Assembly (NCBI GenBank): GCA_022495005.1
Contig: JAGYXB010000693.1
Location: 124,001-188,000, forward strand
Length of the DNA: 64,000 nt
Origin: Rhyacophila brunnea
Lineage: Eukaryota > Arthropoda > Insecta > Trichoptera > Rhyacophilidae
Reading direction: 5' to 3'
The notes under the pieces were generated by a model. That model made no database searches. It was given only the letters and a program-made list of their open reading frames with translations, and was not told the DNA's origin. Both the position numbers and the translations under genes were made by a program. Positions 10,406-22,354 of this stretch are shown in pieces (position 1 is the stretch's first letter; each line of letters starts with the position of its first letter).

Positions 10406-10740
10406 TTTTTTCGAATTCATTTTTATTATGAAATAGCGATCGCCTACCGATTAAAGAAGTATAACTTAAAACAAAACTCTCCAATTTTATTATTTACCGC
10501 TCTACCTAATATCTTTGTCGCTAGATTTCAAAATCAGCCAAGTTCATAATAGATGAATTGGAGAAAAACAGCTTTTTGTTTTCTCAAATACGCAGTCACA
10601 AGGGTGAAAGTTTATATTATTTTGAGTATAGAATATTTAAAATGAATAAATTCCACATTTTGATAATGCAGACATGTTAGAAAGCAATAGTTCTTCATTC
10701 ACAAAAATGTCAAAAATACCTTAAGGTGGACTTGGCTGAT
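10406..10740. other. Anonymous AT-rich sequence
   Basis: No gene or shared repeat recognised. Confidence 0.35.
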
Positions 10741-10820
10741 TTTGAAATGTAGCGACACTAAATCATCTAGGCTTCCATCCAGAAATGGACCAACCCCGGC
10801 GCTATGATGATGATGTTGAG
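10741..10820 (+). mobile_element. Possible LINE 3'-tail fragment
   Basis: TCCATCCAGAAATGGACCAA followed by CCCCGGCGCTATGATGATGATG resembles the 'ATCCAG..GTGGAC' plus trinucleotide tail that ends the better preserved LINE copies at 10008 and 34300. Too short for firm assignment. Confidence 0.35.
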
Positions 10821-11283
10821 TTAGATATAATATTTTATTATGTACATAATATTTAATTTTATAAAGCGCTTTATATTTTCAAGTCAAACGATTCTAGCGT
10901 TCGGGATAAATTGTTTAAAATGTAGCGTGTTAATTAATAAAATATCCCATCAACAAACTCATGCTACTAAATTACCCTTTCCTAATTTTGTCCTTAATCA
11001 AACAAAGTATGGTGGGAAAGGAAAATAAATGGCTCCAAAATTAGTTAATCTCCAGTTAAAATTCCAGCACAAAGCGCATTGTTTGGTTTGAAGTTTTAGT
11101 TAGATAATAAGCACAGGCCAGCTCATTTCAAGTTTGTGCAAAAGCTAGAACTTAATTATTTTAAAGTTGTTGGTTAAAGTAATTGATAAGAACTCGAGGA
11201 TTTAGAATATTGTGTATATTGAAGATTATAATTAATTAATTTTACAAAGACTACAACAGTTAACATAATACACGTTTTTCTTT
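10821..11283. other. Anonymous AT-rich sequence
   Basis: Only short chance frames; no shared repeat recognised. Confidence 0.35.
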
Positions 11284-12357
11284 CCTAATAAGATCATATG
11301 GGCCTCCACAGAGTGGAGGTTTTTATTAACAGATTTCGTTTTTTGTTATCAACCACTTGCTCAACCTATTAGGTCTACACTCTAACTCAGGGTTTTCCAA
11401 ACTTTTTCTGCAATGAAACACTTTGCAAACCCGGAAAATGTAACAGGAATACTTTGTTTATCTTGTAGGTTATTTATTAGCGCTGCTAACCGTTCTGCCA
11501 ATTTTGGCAACTGTCGTTAAACTGACAAGACTTTTCAAATATACCCCGTCTTTTTAATGCGCACGGTGTGAGAAAAGATGGTCCTCCGTTTGTACCTAGA
11601 TCATGGCCCCTACATCCCGAAGCGAGCTCCCAGGCTAGGATCTTTGGCGGGCCCCCTACTTATCGCTATGGTTAAAGGCAGTGTGACGATCTACAGTTGC
11701 ATATTCCAAATGGTGTTCGAGGTAAAATTAAGGGTATTTTTAGCATTTTTTTGTATTTTTAATACATCCACTTTTATGTTGATATGCACAATTATGGACA
11801 TGTCAAATATCGACAATAATCAAAAATTGTAAGTATGGCAAAACCACACATTATTAAATGTTAGCATGCTTGAAGTGAAACAGCTCCGCAGGCGACATTT
11901 TTTTACTATTAGTGTATGTTTGTGACGTGTGTTTATCTCACTTGGCTGGTCGATCTCTCACGCCGAGCCCCCCGTTAACCCAGGCCCCCAGGCTAGAGAC
12001 CTGTTAGCCACCCCCTTGTGGGAGCCATGACCTATGTAGATACTTGACGTCATAAACATCAGTGGAGATTGATCATCACTCGTCTTTCAGTATGAAGTAG
12101 GTTCTTTAATTATTTTAGTTTTACTTATTTTACTTCTACTTAGTAGAAGATCTTTAAATGTGTTGGAGTATATAAAACCTTTCCAAATGGTCGCGGAACA
12201 CCTATTCAAGTTCGGCGGAACACAGTTTGGGAAACCCTGCTCTAACTCATACACAAATTGAAAAACAATAAGTCTACAAAATACTTGCCAGACCCAGGAT
12301 TCGAACCTGGGACCCACGACGCTATAGTCCGACACTTAAGCCGCGCGGCCATCGTGG
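11284..12357 (-). mobile_element. SINE family S1, minus strand, split by a hAT-like element
   Basis: The two halves 11284-11387 and 12248-12357 together match the uninterrupted copy at 43783-44036. On the minus strand the 5' end carries a tRNA-like promoter: GGCCGCGCGGCTTAAG (A-box region) and GGTTCGAATCC (exact B-box consensus). The 3' end carries CCTCCACTCTGTGGAGG, a short self-complementary hairpin. The intervening 852 bp is a separate insertion with a perfect 8-bp duplication. An RNA polymerase III transcript is expected from an intact copy; this one is interrupted. Confidence 0.8.
11388..12239. mobile_element. Non-autonomous hAT-like element nested in SINE S1
   Basis: The ends are CAGGGTTTTCCAAACT and, inverted at the right, CAGGGTTTCCCAAACT. 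The flanks are CTCTAACT at 11380-11387 and again at 12240-12247, a perfect 8-bp target-site duplication. Known: CAG-type ends plus an 8-bp duplication are hallmarks of hAT transposons. I see no transposase motifs in the interior, so it is non-autonomous. A related internal segment lies inverted at 33006-33428 (shared TAGCGATAAGTAGGGGG-like and GTGGGAGCCATGA blocks). Confidence 0.88.
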
Positions 12358-12507
12358 GGTATTACTATATAAAATCATTTATTACTATACCCTTTTCGGA
12401 CGATTCAGTGAAAATTAATCCATTGAACGACAAAATCCACAATGTAACTCATTTATTTGACTGTAAGCATGAATTGTTCAAAAATCTAAACGAGACTTTC
12501 CAATCCT

Positions 12508-13597
12508 GTGGGTAGATTTTATACACAAGGCGGCTATCGATAGTAGTTTATCATATTTATGTATTGACGTTTTTTGTAATTATTAATAACCATGTCCTTG
12601 CTTTTGCTTACAATGTGATTGTTAGTAGTTTTGAGCAACCACAAACACACAGGCTTTAAAAAAATCACATACATATATTGTGTCATCACCGGGATCGAAC
12701 CCAGAGCTCTCGGATGGAAGGCCAGCGTCTTACGTATTGCGTCACAGAGCTGCCTGTATTGTGGTACCTAATATAATTGTTAGAATAAGTTAGCCGCCTA
12801 AACTGTCAAAACTCGCTCTAAAACTTAAGGTGAAGCCTTTACTGAGCCTTTTTTAAAGAGGCACCTAGCGGAAAAATACGAAGCTTGCGAATTTGAGATT
12901 TTTCTTTTGATAATTTACAATTTTAACTGTATTAATAAATAAATATGTATCTGAAAACATTAAATAAAAAATATTTTTTATTTTAAGTCAAAGATAAACT
13001 TACAATTATTGTACAGATGTAATAAAATGTGAATTTGTTGAATCGGACCATATACATATATTTTATGGTCATATTTATTATCAAAATTTAGTTTATTAAG
13101 TTTTCTAAGCATCACCTAAGAGATTTTTGACTAATTCATAGTTTTAATAATTTTTATATATATTTTAAAAAACATCGATTTTTATAAAAAATATAAATGT
13201 GTATAACTTGAAATTCTTTTTATTTATATCAAATCATTAATGTAATAATAATATAATTTATTACATTTTTTTACAATTGTAAAGTTATCTTTGACTTAAA
13301 ATAAAAAATATTTTTCTTTTTAATGTTTTCAGATACATATTTATTAATTAAAATAGTTGAAATTGTAAATTATCAAAAAAATCTCAAATTGCAAGCTTTG
13401 CATTTTTCCGCTAGGTGCCTCTTTAAAAAACAGCTCAGTAAAGGCTTCACCTTAAGAGAGGGGCTGTTAAAATTTAGTACTTTTTGACAATTTAGACGGT
13501 TAACTTGTTGTAACAATTAACCGCATTAATACATAAATATGATAAACTACTGTCGATAGCCGCCAATAGCTACCCTGCTTACATAAAATAGACGTAT
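12508..13597. mobile_element. Large fold-back element F1 with a nested SINE
   Basis: The two arms are inverted copies over several hundred bases. Left-arm landmarks are GGCGGCTATCGATAGTAG (12531), AGGTGAAGCCTTTACTGAG (12829), GAGGCACCTAGCGGAAAAAT and AAGTCAAAGATAAACTTACA. Their complements appear in reverse order at about 13272-13566. The left arm is longer because a tRNA-derived SINE lies within it. Related pieces are 36735-37465 and the short element 22590-22834, which shares the end CTATAC(A)CAAGGCCGCTA. No coding capacity. The outermost right end is decayed, so that boundary is approximate. Confidence 0.75.
12590..12756 (-). mobile_element. SINE family S2, copy nested in fold-back element
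   Basis: On the minus strand a tRNA-like head (about 12754-12689) ends with GGGTTCGATCCCGGT, which contains the B box. Its tail shares CAACCACAAA...GGCTTT...ATATTGTG with the copy at 63778-63950. The other arm of the host element has no such insertion, which shows that it came later. A degenerate tRNA gene is less likely because the tail is shared with the second copy. Confidence 0.7.
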
Positions 13598-13784
13598 TGA
13601 TACTTAAAACAATAATATTTTTTTAATTATTTTTGCTGTTACTTAATAAAGTATTGTGGGAACAAAATTTTATTTTAAATAAAAAAACTTTTTTTTATCG
13701 TTTATTTATTGTTTTATTTTTGTATATTTGACCTTCCATTGTATCTTTAGCGTATTGAGTTCAACTAATGTGTGGTACTAATAA

Positions 13785-14100
13785 TCACGTCTTCTTTCAC
13801 CCTGTCACGACGCAGCATTGGGACATAGAGCAAGCAGAAGTTCGCGGCACTTCTTTCGATCCATCGTCAACTCTTGTGCCTCCCACCATGCCAAACCTGC
13901 AGCACGTAGATCGCTGTTATAGCACCGCTACAGGGTGAGGGAGGGCTGGTCACGACGAGTGTCGCACTCTTCGGCGGCATCCGGAAAACAAATGTCCCAG
14001 CCACGTTAAGCGTCTCTTCGTGGTTATCTCAATCACCGAAGGCTGCTGTGTCCGCTCACAAACTTAGGTGTTTGTAACGCAGTCGTACCAACGTACCCCT
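13785..14100 (-). pseudogene. LINE family L2: C-terminal fragment, minus strand
   Basis: Minus-strand reading includes GVRWYDCVTNT, then QPSVIEI and RRLTWLGHLF, and a Cys-containing tail. It overlaps in content with the plus-strand relic at 15425-15780 (RRILGVHWYDRITNT). Known: the R.LGxxWxDxITN block followed by WLGH is the region after the reverse transcriptase in many LINE ORF2 proteins. In-frame stops are present. Truncated at its 5' side. Confidence 0.65.
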
Positions 14101-15424
14101 AAATTTTTAATAATATTTTATAAGTCATACAAACCAAATATTTTTGTAAGGGTAATAAAATAAATAAATTAAAATAAATAAATAAAAGTTTATAAATATG
14201 TTCGTGTATAAACCTTAGTTACCAATCAAAATTTCTGCCAGTAATAAACTGGGTTTTTATTTTCATATTAATTTATTGTAGAATAAGTACAAACACATAA
14301 AACTATAACAAAAAAGTCGGTGTGTGCACTTATGTACGCGCGTTAAAAGTTATACTTCTTTGGCATAACAAAACAAAACAAAAAACTTGTGATTACCTAG
14401 ATTCTTAGACTAAATCTTAATTATCTTGATAAATTACACACTCAAGAAAAGGGGCCGCTTATTGGAGCACTTTTGGTTAATTTCTATATACTTTAACTTA
14501 TATTACTAAATTATATAATTATTTCTCGTTGTTTTTAAGTAACAACTGTCACTCTGACGTTTTATCGTTTGTTTACGTAAGAAATTGCAAATGGCCGACA
14601 GTAATTCATTGCTTTTTACTATCAAACTTTCGTTTGTATACAGCTGACTGATTCGCAGCTAACTTCATACTGTCGCGCACTTTCGTAAAGGTGTGCGCGC
14701 GCAGTTTTCAATGTCACTCTCTACCAAATGCCTCAAAAGAATTATAACTTTAATTAAATTAAAAAAAAAATATAACTAAAATTAAAATGTTTGTTGTATT
14801 TTTTTTAGAATTTCGTGTCCCTGCAATGTGAATGAATTAAATCAAGCTTTTAAACATAGCACATTTTACGTAATCTACTAAGCTGAATGCCTCAGTACAA
14901 AAGCTCGCTGTCTGACTGTCAGATCCGTAAAGCACAAGCTAAATTGTGTTGAGTTTGTAGAAAAACTTTGGCTTTTGTCGAGTTTAATATGGTGGTGACT
15001 GCATATCGGCAGAATAATGAAATTTAGCCCTGCTAAGCCAATGCACTTTGGATATGAAAAGCTTTATATTTCATTCACAAACATTCGTATAAGCTGGTTT
15101 GTGGATTAGAAATTTAAGAGCCGTATTGCTAGTATAAACTAGGTTGTGTTGTTAAAACTATACTGAATAACTTTTTAAAAGCTTTGTATACATACTCCAA
15201 TCTTCAATCGATATGTGCTATATTTAAACCAATTTAGAGTGACGATCTGTTTAAAAATAAAGCTCGTGTATAAACTATTTGTCTGTCAGGGTAGGTTTAA
15301 GCCACAGCTATCATTTTTTTTGATTTTAATGATTTTTTAATAATACTAATACTATCGACCGAAGGTACTTGATGGAATTTGAATTTAAATTTTAATAGAT
15401 TTAAGCTTTGTACTATTCCATTCC
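14101..15424. other. Anonymous AT-rich sequence
   Basis: No recognisable gene. A short GTGTGCACTTATGTAC segment (about 14322) resembles GTGTGTACTTATGTACTAAG near 41052, possibly an old dispersed repeat. The rest shows nothing I can assign. Confidence 0.35.
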
Positions 15425-15780
15425 AGGTTCAAGTACGTGGGTGCTACGGTTGCCGATGATGGTGGTATTTCTAGTGAGCGTGCAATCCGCATGGGTGTGG
15501 CGGGCTCTGCGTTCAACCAACTTGGAGTCGCATGGAGGTTAAGTCTGTATTCTGTGAGGACCAATTGCTGTTTATTTAACGCGTGCATGTTAACTGTGCT
15601 CCTGTATGGCTGTGAGACATGGCATCTTACTAAGCTTCAAGAGTCTCGGCTTTTGAGCTTTGAGAATCGATGTCCCCGCCGTATCTTAGGGGTACATTGG
15701 TACGACCGCATTACAAACACCTGAGTTCGTGTGAACAGACACAACAGCCTTCGGTGATAGAAATTATCACGAAGATATTT
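15425..15780 (+). pseudogene. LINE family L2: reverse-transcriptase C-terminal region
   Basis: A readable frame of about 95 residues includes FKYVGATVADDGG, LLYGCETW and CPRRILGVHWYDRITNT, then a stop. Known: Y(L/V)G..V..DGG, LLYG.ETW and RR(I/L)L.I.W.D.ITN occur in this order downstream of the catalytic YADD of many LINE reverse transcriptases. The catalytic motif is upstream and missing. The DNA after the stop still matches the minus copy (CACAACAGCCTTCGGTGAT) and is lost after about 15780. Confidence 0.75.
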
Positions 15781-17560
15781 ATGATGACATTATTATAGTG
15801 AAATATTTACGATAAAAAAATATATTGATAATCTCTGTGATCCCAAATTTGACAAGAATTAGGCATTTTATTATTCAAAAAATGGGCAAGATTAACACAT
15901 TTGAAGATAATTCTAAAGATACTAATTATAAGCTATGTCTTTGACCATTCAAGTGTGATAAACATCCTATGAATAATGATTGCTTTATAATAATTATTGA
16001 CCTAAGAATGGTGTAGTGTTTTTTTGAAATACGCCATTTCTTTTGGCATTCCCCAGTGGTTAAGCTACAACATACGGCCGTACCCATAAATTGACAAACT
16101 AAAACTGAAGTAGGGAGTAAGATTATGTTAATGCGCGTGTTTGAACATGTACCCAACCGATTTTTTTTAAACGGTACTTTAAAAACAAGATTATTTAAAC
16201 AGGATCTTTTAAACAGGTTCTTAAACAGGTGTTTTTAACAGGATCATGCTTTGAAAATGCAATAAAAGTTCCATTTTGACCTACGCTGAGCATGTCCCCC
16301 CTTAAGTGTCGCTAATTCGTTTTATTGAGATTCATTTTTATATCGTGCAAATTGCAGGTATATTTATTAATAAAATAATAAACATACATAATTCTGAGAA
16401 CGCTCATGAGAAAATATAGCCAATAGAAAAAAATGTTTATTAAGCATGGCAGTTGTAGCATAGTAGTAATGCACAGGGCACAATATTTTTTCTATTCTAT
16501 TCATATTCTACTTTATCAAAAGTTTATCTTTTGTGCCTATACCACTAGTGAGTGCACATAGTGCTTGAAGATGCCGGAAGGCAAAACCCGGGTTGCATAA
16601 GTATAATACAAAACTGAAATCCATGAGAAGAGATAAATATTTAAGACATGTCATAAACCCATATTTTTTACATGCAAATACTACAAAAAAAATTAAGATT
16701 TTTTATTCTTAGTTTTGCAAACTGAAAAAAATATTGTATCTTCATTTTTTAAAAAAACATTATAATTATATCTAGTAAATTTCAAAACATAAGTAACTAA
16801 CTATTTTTCTCATTTCGATCCATTGTGTTTCCATTATTTTTAATCCTTAGGATCTTTTAATTCTTTTGCATGCTAATTTTTTATTTCATTTTAATTTACC
16901 TCATCTAATAAGGTGCATTAATGAGTGTCTTTAGAATTATTTATGTTCAACAATAATAAAGTAAAAAAAACAAATAATTGTTTATTTACTATCTAACTAA
17001 AGAAATATAGTCCTGTGTAAATAAATATTAAATTCGAAATTTCCATCAACGTACGGTAACCGATTTGTAGAATTTTAAATGAAAGTAATTATTTTACTTG
17101 TTAAGTATACATTATAAATTTAAAATCTCATTACCAAAACGCCATTAAGAATTCCACATCTCTTAAAGCAGATTCATTATGATATCATTAGAATTACTTT
17201 GTAATTAACATGACAATGCGAGGCCGTAATTTTATTTTGCACCACACTTATAGCAACTGCGAAGCTTCAATAACTCGTTTTGCTATTACGACTTGATTAT
17301 ATTTTCTCATTTAACTTTCGGCTGACAACGTAAAACAAGATGAGAAGACGCACTCTATGTATACAAAAGCTTTATTTTAAAAGACATTAAGTTACTCTTT
17401 CTTTATTGGCGGTGTATACTTGCAGGAAACGTTTAGAATAAACAAGAATAGCGTACGGATTCTAAAAGCTCCACATTTTATATTATAATAACGTTTCTAC
17501 TGTCGTACCTACAACAAACACTAATAATACCAAAATAATAATATTAATATATATTTTCAG
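15781..17560. other. Anonymous AT-rich sequence
   Basis: At about 16190-16240 four degenerate units of TTTAAACAGG(A/T) occur in tandem. A minus frame at 15926-16156 has no domain. Otherwise nothing recognised. Confidence 0.35.
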
Positions 17561-18124
17561 CCGGGGTCGATCCACTACTGGATAAAGGCCTCCCCCAGCT
17601 CTCTCTACTCCTCTTGGTTCCTTGCTCTTCTCTGCCACGTACTTCTACCAAGCCCGAAGTTCGTCAATACAGCGGATTTTGGGGTGCCCCTCGGGTACCA
17701 CTGAATGACTGTATTCGTCCAGCGGTTGTCCGTTCACCGTGTGATATATCCGGCCCATCGCAATTTCATCAATTTGGTGACCTCTATCACATCTCTTACT
17801 CTTGCTTTCTTATGAATTGGTTTCTTCTGCGGTCCTTACTCGTCGCGCAACTCTCAATTTTTGGATGTCTCGTGTATTGAGAGTCCATGTTTCGCAAGCA
17901 TACGTTAGCACTGGTAGCACATATTAGTTGAATGCTTTACTCTTCAGGCATGTTGGAAGGTCGCTCTTGAAGATATTACTTAAGCGCCCGAATGCACTCC
18001 ATGATAGCTTAGCTCTTCGAGAAATCTCGTCATTTATGCCTCCATCTACAGACATTTGTTGCCCGAGGTAGACAAGCTGTTGATCCTCTCGATTTGATTC
18101 CAAGTCATCAAATAAGTTAGAAAA
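17561..18124 (-). pseudogene. LINE family L1: ORF2 C-terminal region, minus strand
   Basis: Minus-strand reading begins near 18124 with QLVYLGQQMSVDGGIN, then EISRRAKLSWSAFGRLSNIF and KSDLPTCLKSKAF. It then degrades into the region ending in a GGCCTTTATCCAGTAGTGGA-type 3' end. Known: YLG....DGG..EI..R...A..AFGRL is the region after the reverse transcriptase core in insect RTE-like LINEs. It abuts a plus-strand reverse transcriptase core of what looks like the same family, so the two halves are in head-to-head inversion. Frameshifted and dead. Confidence 0.75.
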
Positions 18125-18162
18125 TGGTATCAAGAATACAGAATAACACTATATTTTGGTTT

Positions 18163-18648
18163 CATTGATTATTAGAAGGCGTTTGATTCAATAAAAAAAT
18201 CTTCTAATATCGATGCCTTATAATATAACCAAGGAATTTCTAGACGCTATAATATAAACATCCTCAATAACATTTCTAGTAATGCAACAACAAGTGTAAA
18301 GCTTCATAAACCATCCTGTAGATTTCCAATTAACAAGGGTGTCCGCCAAGGTGACACAATCTCACCCAAACTATTTACATCCACTCTAGAAGATATATTT
18401 AGACGTATCGACAGGGCGAGAAGAGGAATCCTCATCAACAGAGAATACCTCAGTCACCTGCGCTTTGCAGACAACATTGTTGTTTTAGCGGAAACTCAAG
18501 AAAAACTCCATGGTATGACGCAAGAGCTCGCAAATGAAAGCTTGAAAGTAGGTTTAAAGATTAATGTCTCAAAGACAAAGGTAATGATAAACCAATTGGT
18601 TGATCCAATAGCGATCTTCATCAACGGCAATCAAATAATAATATATTG
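18163..18648 (+). pseudogene. LINE family L1: reverse transcriptase core with FADN instead of FADD
   Basis: Readable frame: FIDY(stop)KAFDSI (motif A, holding one catalytic Asp), then NKGVRQGDTISPKLF (motif B), then LRFADNIVVLAET (motif C) and a GLKINVSKTKVM block, to a stop near 18646. Known: motif C is normally (Y/F)ADD, the two Asp residues binding the metal ions. Here the second Asp reads Asn (GAC AAC). Together with the stop inside motif A the copy must be inactive. The matching 33429-33555 fragment carries the same motif B on the other strand. Confidence 0.8.
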
Positions 18649-18889
18649 AAGAAAATAGAGTACGATATTATTTATACTGACTGCTTTTACATGTACTTAA
18701 ATGAATATTTTAATAAATAATATTATTATTGAGATCTGGGTCACAGGAATCCTATGACAGCCATGACCATATTAAAGTTACTAAACGAAAATTCATTAAC
18801 AAAGTGTTTGTAAATTTTCTCAAATTGGCTACCTGTTCATATTACAGATCTCTTTAGTTCTCAGGTCCTTAATTATAAACGTATAACTA

Positions 18890-19985
18890 ATTATTGGTTG
18901 GGCCGAATGTGGTTGCATTCATTGCTTTCTTCCTACCTCCCTCAAATCCCAGTATCGTTGTCACACGACCAAGTGACCGACAGTTATGGGTCGTGAATCG
19001 ACCGTAATTCCGAAGAAAATTCAGTTAACTAACAAACGAACAAAAGTTCACTCAAAACACATCTGTTCGATCTTTTACGTTAAATCTGATACGGTTTGAG
19101 CACATGTTACGTTTATATCATTATCTTGAACTTACCATAATCATTCGTCAACCCAATGACATATTAAATGGACAACTCACTTCATACCGGCGCGCACGAT
19201 AAATTGTGCATGAAAGTCATTCACAGATGTATAGGTAGATGTCACGTGACCATATGACGTATCCATTTCCATTATGCGATACAAGCGAGAATACATCGAG
19301 AATTTATAGTAATATAACCTTTATTGTAATGGCGTATTAGTGTCATGACTCATTGCGTTAGAAACAGATTCTCGGTTACTTACGACTTTTCGGAGATTAG
19401 ACGCAAGTGAGCCAGCGCATCACAGGCGACTGTCCAATGGTTTCTGTCATTAATTGCATTGAATAAACATTATCTTAAAATGGCATTTTATAAATAATAA
19501 ATAATACTAACACATGAAAAGTGATATCCCATCTTTCTTGGAGTGTTTAGTAGATTTCTTTTACAATTTTTAACTAGGCACATTGGCATTTTGTAACACA
19601 ATAATAACGGTAGAGTCGAAACCTGACAGTCAGAAATTTTGTATGGGCAGACCCAGCGGTGTCGCCAGACCGCTTGCAAGCAGAATATTCATTTGAGCGT
19701 AGGATACCGATATTAAAATATGAATTTCGCCGTCCGGCAGACCCGACACGAGTGTCATTTTATTTTCTAGATGCTTCGTCCATATTAATGTCATTGCGTC
19801 AACCTCATATAATAATATCATCTGCGATCCGTGCGTAAGTGCGTGAACACCGAACCAATTCCAATGCGCACCAGCCCTCTCAACATCAAAGGTCAGTGCC
19901 TGGTATTCTCGTATAAATCCTACCCATATCCGGAATCCACCACTACCATCACCTTAAATTACAGTCTACTGCTAAAAGCGCCACC
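18890..19985 (+). repeat. R3 dispersed repeat, copy 2, interrupted
   Basis: The left part (18890-19170) carries GGTCGTGAATCGACCGTAAT and AAACACATCTGTTCGATC. The right part (19805-19985) carries CAAAGGTCAGTGCCTGG and CTACTGCTAAAAGCGCCACC. About 640 bp of unrelated sequence separates them. Compared with the 5735-6520 copy the left part preserves the outer region (CCTCAAATCCCAGTATCG) better. Confidence 0.55.
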
Positions 19986-19999
19986 GCTAATATTAATAC

Positions 20000-20441
20000 T
20001 GTTATAATAACCTGTGTTTGACAGATACTTATAACTAATATGGCGTATATATTACTATGAACGTAGCTTTGTACTGATATTACTAGTTTGGGGTGAAAAG
20101 TTTGATGGCGGTAGTCATTTATGGTTAAGTGAAATACCGCTGCGTATGGCGCGGTGTCACAAGACAAAGAACTCGAATTCGGAACGGTAATAAATATATG
20201 ATGACGGGCGGTTTAACCCCTAATCACTTACACAGTTTAATTACACCCCATAACGCCATAATGGGGTTAATTTGCTATGAATTATTGTTTTTGTTTAATA
20301 ATTGTTTTATTCCTTCAGATATCATCAGTAGAAACGTAAATCACGGTTCCATCTCTTATAAGACCATGAGGTAAAAACATAATTTTCAATCCTGGATAGA
20401 GCATTTGAACTTCAATAGCGCGTAGGGATATATTGTTATGG
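20000..20441. other. Anonymous sequence
   Basis: One plus frame (20129-20374) without a domain. No shared repeat recognised. Confidence 0.3.
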
Positions 20442-20626
20442 CAGCGATTTCCAAACTGGGAGGCGCGAAAAGCTTAACACAATCAATGTAGCCACAGGTA
20501 TCCTGTTTGCAAATGCATAGTTTATAAAACGGCCGCTAGTTATAAACTATATAAAAAAACAGTCGTGTAAAACCTGTCTGAAAATATGGAGACTAATTTT
20601 ATAATACCTCACTTCTATACCTACTT
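20442..20626 (+). mobile_element. hAT-like element, left-end fragment
   Basis: Matches the left 190 bp of the longer copy at 61129-62002: GTAGCCACA, AACGGCCGCTAGTTATAAAC and TGGAGACTAATTTTATAATA. The start GCAGCGATTTCCAAACTGGG resembles the CAG...TTTCCAAACT ends of hAT elements. The match stops abruptly after CTTCTATACC. Confidence 0.65.
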
Positions 20627-20703
20627 TTGTGATAGTCAATAATAGCGCAATTTGATAAGCATTTCATGTATGACCTACTAGTTTAAATTGTCGTACTTAG
20701 ATA

Positions 20704-20784
20704 GGAGGCTCGTAGCATAATTGGTTACTGCACAGTTGTCACGATACCAGTGGTTATACGGGTTTAAATCTCGTCGAGCATCGT
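20704..20784 (+). mobile_element. tRNA-derived SINE head
   Basis: CTCGTAGCATAATTGGTTAC resembles an A box, and ACGGGTTTAAATCTCGTC at a suitable distance resembles a B box. I do not call it a tRNA gene because the acceptor and anticodon arms do not pair well by eye. It sits next to a fragment (AATTTGATAAGCATTTCAT) related to the MITE at 45167-45300. Confidence 0.45.
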
Positions 20785-22350
20785 ATTTTTTTGAAATATG
20801 ATTTTTTTTAGTGGGTATATAAATATGGATAGTGATAAGCAAAAAGGAACCAACTAACGTTTTTAGGTATTATGAGTTATGAATGGGAACTTGTTCAAAT
20901 CTGCCAAAGAGATCAAAGTTCAATTCGTTCTAGTTTCCATTTTATTTACATTATTTTCTTTTTGCTTAACGGACAAAATGTTCTAAACCTTAAATTTACC
21001 GTTATGAAAAAAGAACCAACTGCTAAGTGTCTGTTATACTCATTATCAAAGTGTCAGAAGAGGCAAAAGGTCAAGTTTTCTTTGGTGGTATGGAGTACTC
21101 TATCTTTACTTTAAGTTATTTTGCTTAGGTTATTAAAGATATACAAATAATTATTTGCAATTTATGATAAATAGATAGTTTAGGACTTTGCAAGTAATAT
21201 GGCATAATAAAAAATAAAATCAGCAGTTGGTTCCTTTATATAAAATAGTTTCTAGTGATTGTTTGTATGGAAAATGTCATAAAATAAAAAGAAACCAACT
21301 CTATTATTGATTAATGTCCTAAGATATATTACTGTATTTTATATTCTTTTACTGGTAATAGAGATGTATTAATAATAGTCACAGTATATCTGAGGTGTTT
21401 TCTAGTTGTGTATGTTCAAAATATTTTATATCAGTCATGTATAGGTTAGTTTTAAAGTTGAGATTTCAATACCTATTCGTGTTGTAAGTAATTGCAAATG
21501 CTTTTAAGTAGAGTACAGATTCGACGGCGACGCCCGCTGGAAAAGGCGTCGCGACGCGCCGTTCCGCTAACGATTCACACGTCACTCCTCGGAATGCTAA
21601 TCAGACAGCAGTTCTTATATGTTTTGAATAAGAAATGCTCATATATTATATCTACCTAATAATAAATTACTGAGACAACTGATATACCTGCGTATAGGCC
21701 TTTTAAAAGCATTCCGCAATGTGTTAATGTCAAGTTAGTGACATATTAATCGAAGACACTTCAGTTTATGTGCTTGTAAAAGTAGTTATGGATTTTGCAT
21801 TAACTAGATTATTTTTTTTAGTAATAATATGAATTTAGTATCATAAAAATAAAAATATAATAAATAATAATAAAAAATCAGACAATCTAAAATATGAACT
21901 ATTTCCCGTAAAAACCCAATTTTTTAATGAAACCTCTACTGACCAATATGATCATCTTACAATCGGACATTGTTAAAATATATAATGTATTGAAAGGATA
22001 AGAGAAGAATGTTTACAAATTCACCATATTGGGAAAAATTGCGTGAAATTGAAAGCTTAGTAAAAAATATAGTAAGCTTAGTCCAAACAGAGAAGTCTGA
22101 TGGTAACTTCGAGATTCATCTAGTTCTTTTGGAAGATTTTGGTTCCCAAATACTTCAAAACAGTACTACTCTCGATTGTCGACTTATTACGGATCATGAG
22201 AGACGGTGTTACAAAGAACATTCAGTTGCATCTCGATAGCTTGCGTGAGCGTGCTTCTAATAGCTTTCCGTCGCTTAAGTGATTGACTTAATAGATACAG
22301 ACTCAGTCAGAATTTATCATCTTCATTCATACACCTTCACATATAATCCA
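20785..22350. other. Anonymous sequence with AACCAACT motifs
   Basis: Variants of (G/A)GAACCAACT occur at 20846, 21012 and 21291, and inverted at 21225. A short GC-rich stretch of CGTCGC words lies near 21520-21570. Frames at 20872-21114 and 22009-22239 have no recognisable domain. Confidence 0.35.
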
Positions 22351-22354
22351 TAAA

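Noticed and set aside
12300..12357. tRNA gene with exact GGTTCGAATCC
   Set aside because: It is the head of SINE S1; the full SINE body is shared with 43783-44036.
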